IMG/VR virus record: IMGVR_UViG_3300009159_000076
Location: 1-62,214 of that record
Direction: 5' to 3' (one strand)
DNA: 62,214 nucleotides
DNA from: a virus
Within the stretch, counting starts at the first letter, position 1, and every line of letters starts with the position of its first letter. The translations under genes were made by a program, and so were the position numbers. The notes beneath the pieces are model-generated. The model ran no database searches. It was not told where the DNA came from and saw only the letters and a list, made by a program, of their open reading frames with translations. Below are positions 40,501 through 44,360 of this stretch, piece after piece.

Positions 40501-42804
40501 GGCTCAAGCGGTTCATCTGGCTCAAGTGGAAGTAGTGGTAGTTCTGGTTCAGTTGGAACATCAGGTTCTAGTGGAAGTAGTGGTAGTTCAGGGTCTTCAG
40601 GAAGTACTGGTTCAAGAGGAACAAGCGGTTCTTCAGGAACATCGGGAAGCTCAGGTTCAAGTGGTTCATCAGGTACTTCAGGTTCTAACGGAAGTTCAGG
40701 AACATCAGGAAGTGCTGGTTCAAGTGGTAGTTCAGGTTCATCAGGTTCAAGTGGAACATCAGGTTCTAATGGTAGCTCTGGTACATCAGGTAGTTCTGGT
40801 TCAAGTGGTAGTAGTGGTTCTAGCGGTAGTGCTGGTACTTCAGGTTCAGTAGGGACAAGTGGCTCTTCAGGAAGTGCGGGTAGTTCAGGGTCAAGTGGAA
40901 ATACAGGCTCTTCGGGTACTAGCGGTTCATCAGGAACATCAGGTTCTTCTGGCTCAAGTGGCTCGTCAGGGTCTGGTGGAAGCTCAGGTACATCGGGTAG
41001 TAGTGGAACATCAGGGTCTTCAGGCTCAAGTGGAAGTTCAGGTAGTACAGGTTCATCGGGTTCATCTGGTATTACAGGTTCTTCAGGAACTAGTGGTAGT
41101 TCAGGTACATCAGGAAGTTCGGGTTCATCAGGTAGTAGTGGAAGCACTGGCTCAAGTGGTACTGGAGGTTCTTCAGGAACATCAGGTTCTTCTGGTTCAA
41201 GTGGAAGCTCAGGTTCTTCGGGTAATAGCGGTTCATCGGGAACTTCTGGGTCAAGTGGAACATCAGGTTCTTCTGGCTCTTCAGGTAGTTCTGGGTCTAG
41301 CGGAAGTGCTGGCTCAAGTGGTAGTTCAGGTTCATCGGGTATTACTGGAAGTAGTGGAACAAGTGGTTCTTCTGGCTCAAGCGGAAGTTCAGGAACATCG
41401 GGTTCTTCGGGTACTTCAGGGTCAAGTGGTTCTTCAGGAAGTAGCGGAAGTTCGGGTAATACAGGTTCTTCTGGAACTAGCGGTTCATCAGGTAGTGCTG
41501 GTTCAAGCGGAAGTTCGGGTAATACAGGTTCTTCTGGAACTAGCGGTTCATCAGGTAGTGCTGGTTCAAGCGGAAGTTCGGGTAATACAGGTTCTTCGGG
41601 TACAAGTGGTAGTTCTGGAACATCGGGGTCAACAGGTTCTTCAGGAAGTTCTGGGATTACTGGTTCCTCAGGTACTTCTGGTTCAGGTTCTGCTGGTTCA
41701 TCAGGTTCTAGCGGAAGTGGGTCATCAGGAACAAGTGGATTAGATGGTATAAGTGGAACATCTGGCTCAAGTGGTATTACTGGTTCATCAGGTACTTCAG
41801 GTTCTGGCTCATCAGGAAGTTCAGGGTCTAGTGGAAGTACGGGTTCGTCAGGAACATCAGGTTCGTCAGGAACATCAGGAAGTTCAGGTTCTAGTGGTAG
41901 TTCTGGTTCAAGTGGGAGTACTGGTTCAAGAGGAACTTCTGGAAGTCAAGGTAACAAAGGAGGTCTTCAGTATATCTATGGTAATGGAGCCGGTACAGCA
42001 CCTTCTTCAGGTCAATTTAGTTATAATGGTGCAGGTTCTTCAGTTTATGATTTGAAATTTAATGTAACAACCGCGGATTCTGCAAATATTAGTGATTATT
42101 TTTTCAATTTAGTTGGAAAAAGTGGGATTGTATATTTGATTTTCAATTTAAATGGTTCAAACAAAATTGATATTTATAGCTTTAATAACGTTTCGGTAAG
42201 TGGTAGTGATTATCTTTTTACAGGAGCTTTAGATACAAATGCTGGAGATACAACACTTACAACTAGTGATTTATGTGCAATTACCATAATTGTTAATGGA
42301 GCATCAGGTGCTAATGGTAGTTCAGGAACTTCAGGTTCAAGTGGTAGTAGTGGAAGTACTGGTTCAAGAGGAACATCGGGTTCTTCAGGTTCAAGCGGAA
42401 GTTCTGGTTCATCAGGGACTAGCGGTTCATCAGGAACTTCAGGTTCTAGTGGAAGTTCAGGTTCTAGTGGAAGTTCTGGTTCAAGTGGTTCTTCAGGAAC
42501 TTCAGGTTCAAGTGGAAGTACAGGTTCAAGAGGAACATCTGGAAGCTCAGGAACTAGTGGTACTTCAGGTTCATCGGGTTCTTCGGGTACTTCAGGTTCA
42601 AATGGTTCATCTGGTACAAGTGGTAGTTCAGGTTCATCGGGTAGTTCAGGTTCATCAGGGACTAGCGGTTCATCAGGAAGTTCTGGAATTACTGGCTCTT
42701 CAGGAACATCAGGTTCAGGTTCATCAGGAACTAGTGGAGCTGCGGGCGGAACATTCACATTAGGAATTGTTTACACAACCGCAAACAATTTTAACTTTAT
42801 ATAA
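28504..42804 (+). CDS. Giant Gly-X-Y (Ser/Thr) repeat tail fibre
   Basis: 4,766 residues. Residues 1-207 are a head domain paralogous to the C1q-tipped fibre at 19704 (MAIPYQNPISASQITGPFSV, FSSGRRRLGMIVWVNETETA). Residues 208-3709, 3829-4486 and 4599-4749 are Gly-X-Y triplets in which X and Y are nearly always Ser or Thr with occasional Val, Ala, Asn and rare Arg. Two globular islands (3710-3828 and 4487-4598) interrupt them and are paralogous to each other. The chain ends with a 17-residue tail (TFTLGIVYTTANNFNFI). Gly-X-Y stretches occur in many phage fibres, where they form collagen-like trimeric rods, but here Pro is absent. The frame is intact over 14.3 kb. Codons for the same triplet vary, so selection is at protein level. 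The glycosyltransferases upstream could act on the Ser/Thr surface (inference). Confidence 0.85.
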   Translation: MAIPYQNPISASQITGPFSVARTSPYGTNFNVLNVGGWQEAAYLTNLGLIFSGQGQQQLSVNNIPININIGNGTFSPTYLTLNSDNFSSGRRRLGMIVWVNETETAYQYQIDNYNDLWDAAVSANSVTQLSYETIVKNNTPEGQAFINAWTGSTIEGVSGVTRANARWRVFAQGTELTGGTYFSGTSTLELYNSDGTVISVTGITASGSNGSSGTSGSSGSSGSSGSSGSSGTSGSNGSSGSSGTSGTSGTSGSTGTSGSSGSVGTSGSSGLSGVDGTNGTSGSSGSVGTSGTSGSSGSSGTGGTSGTSGTSGSTGTSGSSGSVGTSGTSGSSGSSGSVGTSGSSGSAGTSGTSGSSGSSGTSGTSGTGGTSGSSGSVGTSGTSGTSGSSGTSGSSGSSGSSGSSGSSGSSGTSGSTGTSGSSGTSGTSGSSGSAGSSGSSGSVGTSGSSGSSGSSGSSGTSGSSGSSGSTGSSGSSGITGSSGTSGSSGTSGSSGSSGSSGSSGSSGSSGSTGSSGTSGTSGTSGTSGSSGSTGTSGSTGTSGSTGTSGSSGSSGSSGSSGLTGSSGTSGSSGTSGSSGSSGSSGSSGSTGSSGTSGSSGTSGSSGSSGSSGSSGSVGTSGTSGSSGSSGSSGSVGTSGTSGSSGSSGSSGNTGSSGTSGSSGTSGSSGSSGSSGSSGSSGSSGSSGSVGTSGTSGSSGSSGSSGVNGSSGTSGSSGTSGSSGSSGSSGSSGSSGTSGSSGSSGSSGSTGSSGSAGTSGSVGTSGSSGSSGSSGSTGSSGTSGSSGSVGTSGSSGSVGTSGSSGSTGSSGSSGSTGSSGTSGSSGTSGTSGSSGSSGSVGTSGSSGSVGTSGSSGSVGTSGTSGSSGSTGSSGSSGSSGSVGTSGSSGTSGSTGTSGTSGSSGSSGSSGSSGSSGTSGTSGSVGTSGSSGSSGSTGTSGSSGSSGSSGSSGTSGSSGSVGTSGTSGTSGSSGSSGSAGTSGSVGTSGTSGSSGSSGSSGSTGSSGTSGTSGTSGSSGSSGSAGSSGTSGSSGSTGSSGSTGTSGSSGTSGSVGTSGTSGSSGSVGTSGTSGSSGSVGTSGSSGTTGTSGTSGSSGSSGSVGTSGTSGTSGTSGSSGSSGNSGSSGTSGTSGSTGSSGSSGSSGSVGTSGSSGSSGSSGSNGSSGSTGTSGSSGTSGSSGTSGTSGTSGSSGSVGTSGTSGSSGSVGTSGTSGSSGSVGTSGTSGSSGSSGSVGTSGSSGSVGTSGTSGSSGSSGSSGVSGSSGSSGISGSSGTSGTSGTSGSSGSTGTSGSSGSAGSSGNSGTSGSSGSVGTSGTSGSSGSVGTSGTSGSSGSSGNSGTSGTSGSSGSVGTSGTSGTSGSSGSSGSSGSVGTSGTSGSSGSVGTSGSSGSTGTSGSSGSAGSSGNSGTSGTSGSSGSSGSSGSTGTSGSSGSTGTSGSSGSVGTSGTSGTSGTSGSSGSVGTSGTSGSVGTSGTSGSSGSSGSSGSSGSSGSAGSSGTSGSTGSSGSSGSSGSVGTSGSSGSTGTSGSSGSVGTSGSSGSTGTSGTSGSSGSVGTSGTSGTSGSSGSSGTSGSSGSTGTSGSSGSVGTSGTSGSSGSTGTSGSAGSSGSSGSSGSSGSSGSVGTSGTSGSSGSTGTSGTSGSSGSSGTGGSSGSSGSTGTSGTSGSVGTSGTSGSSGSVGTSGTSGSSGSVGTSGSSGSSGTSGTSGSSGSVGTSGTSGSSGSVGTSGTSGTSGTSGSSGSVGTSGSSGSVGTSGTSGTSGSSGSVGTSGTSGSSGSYGSSGSSGSTGTSGTSGSSGTTGSSGSSGSSGSSGSVGTSGSSGSSGTSGYSGSSGSSGSSGSAGTSGVNGSSGTSGSSGSSGSSGSSGSSGTSGSSGSTGSSGSSGSSGSTGTSGSSGSTGTSGTSGSVGTSGSSGSSGSSGSSGSVGTSGTSGSSGSTGSSGSSGTSGSTGTSGTSGSSGSVGTSGTSGTSGSSGSSGSSGTSGSSGSVGTSGTSGSSGSSGSSGISGSSGSSGSTGTSGTSGSSGSVGTSGSSGSSGSVGTSGTSGTSGTSGSSGSSGSTGSSGSSGTSGSSGSSGSAGSSGSSGSTGTSGTSGSTGSSGSSGTSGSSGSSGSVGTSGTAGTSGSTGSSGSSGSSGSVGTSGTSGSSGSSGSAGSSGTSGSSGTSGTSGSSGSTGSSGTSGSSGSVGTSGSSGSTGTSGSSGSSGTSGSSGSTGSSGSSGSAGSSGSTGSSGTSGSSGSVGTSGTSGSSGSVGTSGSSGSSGSSGSVGTSGSSGSSGSSGSSGSSGSVGTSGSSGSTGTSGSSGSTGSSGSSGSTGTSGTSGSSGSTGTSGTSGSSGSVGTSGTSGSSGSVGTSGTSGSSGSVGTSGTSGSSGSVGTSGSSGTSGSSGSSGSSGSTGTSGSSGTSGSSGSTGTSGSAGSSGSSGSSGSSGSTGTSGSSGSSGSTGSSGSSGTSGSSGTSGSSGNSGSSGTSGTSGTSGSSGSSGSAGSSGTSGSVGTSGTSGSSGSTGSSGSSGTSGTSGSSGSSGSSGSSGTSGSSGSTGSSGTSGSSGTSGTSGSSGSSGSSGSTGTSGSSGSSGTSGSSGSSGSSGSSGSSGSSGSTGSRGTSGTSGTSGSSGTSGSNGTSGSSGSSGSSGSSGSGGTSGSSGLSGVDGTNGTSGSSGTSGTSGSSGSSGSSGSSGSVGTSGTSGSSGSSGSAGSSGSSGSSGTSGANGSSGSSGSSGSSGTSGSSGSSGSAGSSGSSGSVGTSGSSGTSGSSGSSGSSGSSGSSGSSGSAGTSGSSGSAGTSGSSGSSGSAGSSGSSGVTGSSGTSGSSGSSGSSGSSGSVGTSGSSGTSGSSGSSGSSGSSGSSGSTGSSGSSGSTGSSGTSGTSGSSGSSGSTGTSGSSGSSGSAGTSGSSGSTGSSGSSGSAGSSGSVGTSGTSGSSGSSGSSGSTGSSGTSGSSGSSGSSGSTGSSGSSGTSGSVGSSGTSGSSGSSGSAGSSGSTGTSGSSGSVGTSGTSGSSGSSGSSGSVGTSGTSGSSGSSGSSGTSGSVGTSGSSGTSGSSGSSGSSGSSGSSGSTGSSGTSGSTGSSGSSGSTGSSGTSGSSGSSGSSGTSGTSGSSGSSGSSGSVGTSGTSGSSGSSGSTGSSGSAGTSGSSGSVGTSGSSGSSGSSGSSGSAGSAGTSGTSGSSGSSGSSGSSGSAGTSGANGSSGTSGTSGSSGSSGSSGSSGSVGTSGSSGTSGTSGTSGSSGSAGSSGSAGSSGSSGSSGTSGANGSSGTSGSSGSSGSSGSSGSAGSSGTSGSSGSSGSTGSSGSSGTSGSSGSSGTSGSSGSSGSSGSVGTSGSSGTSGSSGSSGSSGSAGSSGTSGTSGSSGTSGSSGSSGSSGSTGSSGSTGTSGSSGSSGSSGSVGTSGSSGSAGTSGSSGSSGSSGSSGSSGSTGSRGTSGTSGSSGTSGTSGTSGSSGSSGSAGSSGTSGANGSSGTSGTSGSSGSSGSSGSAGSSGSTGTSGSSGSSGTSGSSGSSGSSGSSGSAGSSGSSGTSGANGSYGTSGTSGSSGSSGSAGSSGSVGTSGSSGSSGSAGSSGSTGSSGSSGSSGTSGANGSSGTSGSSGSSGSSGSSGSSGSVGTSGSSGSSGSSGSSGSTGSSGTSGTSGSSGSSGSSGSSGSAGSSGTSGANGSSGTSGSSGSSGSTGSSGSSGTSGANGSSGTSGSSGSSGSSGTAGSSGLSGNDSSNSGRWRYNGTGTTPAATFFQTDSTTISSITNVYINIDDINSTSYASWFSGIDTIQALGNTVYLQITQVGSNNIIGIWDVAGITVTGSVYRWIFKGNIVANGTLSSTEYTISWVFNGLNGSSGTSGSSGTSGSSGSSGSSGSSGNTGSSGTSGSSGTSGSSGSAGSSGSSGNTGSSGTSGSSGSSGSVGTSGTSGTSGTSGSSGSSGSAGTSGSSGTSGSSGSSGSSGNTGSSGSSGTSGSSGSSGSTGSSGSSGTSGSSGSSGSSGSSGSAGSSGTSGANGSSGTSGSSGSSGSSGSSGSSGSVGTSGSSGSSGSSGSSGSTGSRGTSGSSGTSGSSGSSGSSGTSGSNGSSGTSGSAGSSGSSGSSGSSGTSGSNGSSGTSGSSGSSGSSGSSGSAGTSGSVGTSGSSGSAGSSGSSGNTGSSGTSGSSGTSGSSGSSGSSGSGGSSGTSGSSGTSGSSGSSGSSGSTGSSGSSGITGSSGTSGSSGTSGSSGSSGSSGSTGSSGTGGSSGTSGSSGSSGSSGSSGNSGSSGTSGSSGTSGSSGSSGSSGSSGSAGSSGSSGSSGITGSSGTSGSSGSSGSSGTSGSSGTSGSSGSSGSSGSSGNTGSSGTSGSSGSAGSSGSSGNTGSSGTSGSSGSAGSSGSSGNTGSSGTSGSSGTSGSTGSSGSSGITGSSGTSGSGSAGSSGSSGSGSSGTSGLDGISGTSGSSGITGSSGTSGSGSSGSSGSSGSTGSSGTSGSSGTSGSSGSSGSSGSSGSTGSRGTSGSQGNKGGLQYIYGNGAGTAPSSGQFSYNGAGSSVYDLKFNVTTADSANISDYFFNLVGKSGIVYLIFNLNGSNKIDIYSFNNVSVSGSDYLFTGALDTNAGDTTLTTSDLCAITIIVNGASGANGSSGTSGSSGSSGSTGSRGTSGSSGSSGSSGSSGTSGSSGTSGSSGSSGSSGSSGSSGSSGTSGSSGSTGSRGTSGSSGTSGTSGSSGSSGTSGSNGSSGTSGSSGSSGSSGSSGTSGSSGSSGITGSSGTSGSGSSGTSGAAGGTFTLGIVYTTANNFNFI
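30097..30150 (+). repeat. Three tandem 18-bp units in the fibre gene
   Basis: GGTTCTACAGGAACATCG is repeated three times without change (30097-30114, 30115-30132, 30133-30150). Synonymous identity shows a recent slippage-type expansion. Confidence 0.9.
31522..31596 (+). repeat. 75-bp exact dispersed repeat, copy 1
   Basis: Identical base for base to 35914-35988, 4.4 kb downstream, while the flanking codons differ. Indicates recombination or segmental duplication inside the fibre gene. Confidence 0.85.
35914..35988 (+). repeat. 75-bp exact dispersed repeat, copy 2
   Basis: Exact copy of 31522-31596; begins ACTAGCGGAACATCTGG and ends GGAACGTCAGGTTCT in both places. Confidence 0.85.
37468..37575 (+). 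repeat. Two tandem exact 54-bp units in the fibre gene
   Basis: 37468-37521 and 37522-37575 are identical, encoding 18 residues each (GSSGSVGTSGTSGSSGSS). A recent in-frame tandem duplication. Confidence 0.9.
39631..39987 (+). other. Globular island domain 1 of the giant fibre
   Basis: 119 residues (3710-3828) of ordinary composition (GRWRYNGTGTTPAATFFQ, VYINIDDINSTSYASWFSGI, VYLQITQVGSNNIIGIWDVA, YTISWVFNG). A beta-rich domain paralogous to island 2; both end in a VNG/FNG-type turn that leads back into Gly-X-Y repeats. Likely a trimerisation or bending module within the rod. Confidence 0.7.
39988..41961 (+). repeat. Gly-X-Y coding repeat, block 2
   Basis: About 219 triplets between the two islands. 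Richer in GNT, GIT, GSG and GSR triplets than block 1, and carries three Gly-Ser-Gly interruptions (a missing Y residue) at 41680, 41713 and 41800. Confidence 0.93.
41455..41580 (+). repeat. Two tandem exact 63-bp units in the fibre gene
   Basis: 41455-41517 and 41518-41580 are identical (21 codons each, starting GGTAATACAGGTTCTTCTGG), and a third partial copy begins at 41581. A recent in-frame duplication. Confidence 0.92.
41962..42297 (+). other. Globular island domain 2 of the giant fibre
   Basis: 112 residues (4487-4598): GLQYIYGNGAGTAPSSGQFS, VYDLKFNVTTADSANISDYF, VYLIFNLNGSNKIDIYSFNN, SGSDYLFTGALDTNAGDTTL. It aligns with island 1 over its full length (aromatic start, VYL-strand, SGSxY turn, final VNG), so the islands are duplicates. 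Confidence 0.7.
42298..42750 (+). repeat. Gly-X-Y coding repeat, block 3
   Basis: About 50 triplets after island 2, with two GSRG sites (near 42366 and 42530) and one Gly-Ser-Gly interruption at 42712, followed by the 17-residue C-terminal tail. Confidence 0.92.
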
Positions 42805-42811
42805 TATTTAT
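42805..42811 (+). promoter_or_regulatory. TATTTAT motif, putative late promoter (minor virion genes)
   Basis: AATATTTATAAT directly after the giant fibre stop, 29 bases before the ATG at 42841. Confidence 0.45.
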
Positions 42812-42840
42812 AATAAACTAAATTAAACTAATATAATAAT

Positions 42841-43260
42841 ATGCCAGCGAATACAGCTCCAATCTTTACACTATTACCTGAGATTATGTGGGATAATACT
42901 ATCACAACTGCTAATAATACTGGTGATTTAACTTCAGGTACAGTTTATCCTGTATTTACCGCAGGTACCAATGGTAGTTATGTGCAAAAAATAAGATTTA
43001 GACATACAGGTGCCAATTCGGCGGCAACTGTTGCTCGTGTTTGGATTAATAATGGTTCTGCGACTACTAGTGCAATTAATAACACTTTATTTGATGAAAT
43101 AACAATTGCTGCAAACGCCACATTTACAACGAATGCCGCCTCAACCAACTATGAATTACCACTTATGTTTGGTTTACCTCCTAATTATAGACTTTATGTA
43201 ACAATCGGTGCGGCTGCTGCAGGTGGTATTGATGCAACGGTTATAGGAGGAGACTACTAA
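42841..43260 (+). CDS. Small virion protein, beta-sandwich type
   Basis: 139 residues: MPANTAPIFTLLPEIMWDNT, VYPVFTAGTNGSYVQKIRFR, ARVWINNGSATTSAINNTLF, PLMFGLPPNYRLYVTIGAAA. I recognise this as a type common next to tail-fibre genes in many phages, apparently a single jelly-roll or Ig-like domain; its role is not established. No signal peptide or membrane segment. Coupled to the next gene by TAATG. Confidence 0.6.
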   Translation: MPANTAPIFTLLPEIMWDNTITTANNTGDLTSGTVYPVFTAGTNGSYVQKIRFRHTGANSAATVARVWINNGSATTSAINNTLFDEITIAANATFTTNAASTNYELPLMFGLPPNYRLYVTIGAAAAGGIDATVIGGDY

Positions 43261-43445
43261 TGTTAATATACCAATTAATACAATTTGACTATGGTTCGCC
43301 AGTATCTATGGGATATATGGAAATAGATTGGATGGCAGGACAATGTTTAAGATTAACCGATTTAGACGGTAATACTTTAGATTTGACAATAAATTTCGGA
43401 TACCGAGTTGTTGATTCAAACCCTCCAAGACCATCATGGGCTTAA
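43260..43445 (+). CDS. Small conserved protein paired with the preceding virion gene
   Basis: 61 residues, MLIYQLIQFDYGSPVSMGYM ... GYRVVDSNPPRPSWA. Start overlaps the previous stop by one base (TAATG). The GYRVVDSNPPRPSW ending is distinctive. It may be a companion or assembly factor for its neighbour; the function is unknown. Confidence 0.55.
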   Translation: MLIYQLIQFDYGSPVSMGYMEIDWMAGQCLRLTDLDGNTLDLTINFGYRVVDSNPPRPSWA

Positions 43446-43451
43446 AAAATT

Positions 43452-44348
43452 ATGATTGACTATTACAATTTAGCTGACAATCAATATAAAAATCAAGTAT
43501 ATACCGGGTCTATAGGTACTAATACTACTTTCATGGTTTATTATTGGATTAAACCAAGAGGTGTTACTATGGTACATATTACTGCTATTGGTGCTGGAGG
43601 TGGTGGAGGTGGTGGTAATTCTTCTGCGAGTACTGCGGCTTCAGGTGGTTCTGGTGGTGGTTCAGGAGCTATTACAAGATTAACAATCCCCGCTATTTTT
43701 TTACCCGACCAACTTAGAATAATTGTTGCCGCTGGTGGTTCTGGAGGAACTACAGGTGGAGGTAATACTGCAGCTAATACTTTTGTTGAAGTTGCTAGAG
43801 GTTCTGCGGTTGCGGCTACCTATGTGTTACAAGCTAACGGTGGTGGTGGAGGTAACGTAGGTGCTGCGGGAGCAGCTTCTGCGGGTGGTGGAGCCGGAGC
43901 TATAGGTGTTCAAACTAATGCAGTATATCAGGCTTTAGGTACGTTTTCAGTTATTGCAGGTCAAGCGGGTGCTGCAGGTGCAAATGGTGCCGTAGGGGGT
44001 ACAATAACAATTAACGGTAATGCTACAACAGTATCAGGAGGTGCCGCTGGAGGTGGGAAAAGTGCAGCTAATACCTCATTTGGTGGTGGTAATATCAATC
44101 CTATTGGGCAAATACCTACAGGTAATGGAGGAAGCGCGGGTGGAACTAATAATGGTGATACAGGAACTTATACGTTTAATGGATTTTATAGTGCAGGAGG
44201 TGCTGGTGGAGGTGCTTTTGCAACAGGTACTGCGGGCAGAGGAGGTGATGGTGGACCTGGCAGCGGTGGAGGTGGTGGTGGTTCAGGAGTAACTGGAGGT
44301 AATGGAGGTAATGGTGGACCCGGTATGGTAATAATAACATGTTGGTAA
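43452..44348 (+). CDS. Glycine-rich tail/adhesin protein, copy 1
   Basis: 298 residues, first of three tandem paralogues. N-terminal 35 residues (MIDYYNLADNQYKNQVYTGS, YYWIKPRGVTMVHITAIGAG) are followed by poly-Gly stretches alternating with short hydrophobic strands (ITRLTIPAIFLPDQLRIIVA). The C-terminal third has FYSAGGAGGGA, GRGGDGGPGSGGGGGGSGVT and the end GGPGMVIITCW. Glycine-rich domains like this occur in phage fibre tips, where Gly-rich strands can form polyglycine-II-type bundles. All three copies end in CW. Probably a receptor-binding or fibre-tip component. Confidence 0.65.
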   Translation: MIDYYNLADNQYKNQVYTGSIGTNTTFMVYYWIKPRGVTMVHITAIGAGGGGGGGNSSASTAASGGSGGGSGAITRLTIPAIFLPDQLRIIVAAGGSGGTTGGGNTAANTFVEVARGSAVAATYVLQANGGGGGNVGAAGAASAGGGAGAIGVQTNAVYQALGTFSVIAGQAGAAGANGAVGGTITINGNATTVSGGAAGGGKSAANTSFGGGNINPIGQIPTGNGGSAGGTNNGDTGTYTFNGFYSAGGAGGGAFATGTAGRGGDGGPGSGGGGGGSGVTGGNGGNGGPGMVIITCW

Positions 44349-44360
44349 TAAGTATAAAAT

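Noticed and set aside
29125-42750. A CRISPR-like array (many short direct repeats)
   Set aside because: Repeat spacing is 9 bases or multiples, there are no unique spacers of uniform length, and the frame is fully open. It is a coding repeat.
29411-42763. Many open frames on the plus strand in the other two phases of the repeat region (Val/Gln/Leu/His-rich)
   Set aside because: These are frame-shifted readings of the same low-complexity repeat, with no domain and no start signals.
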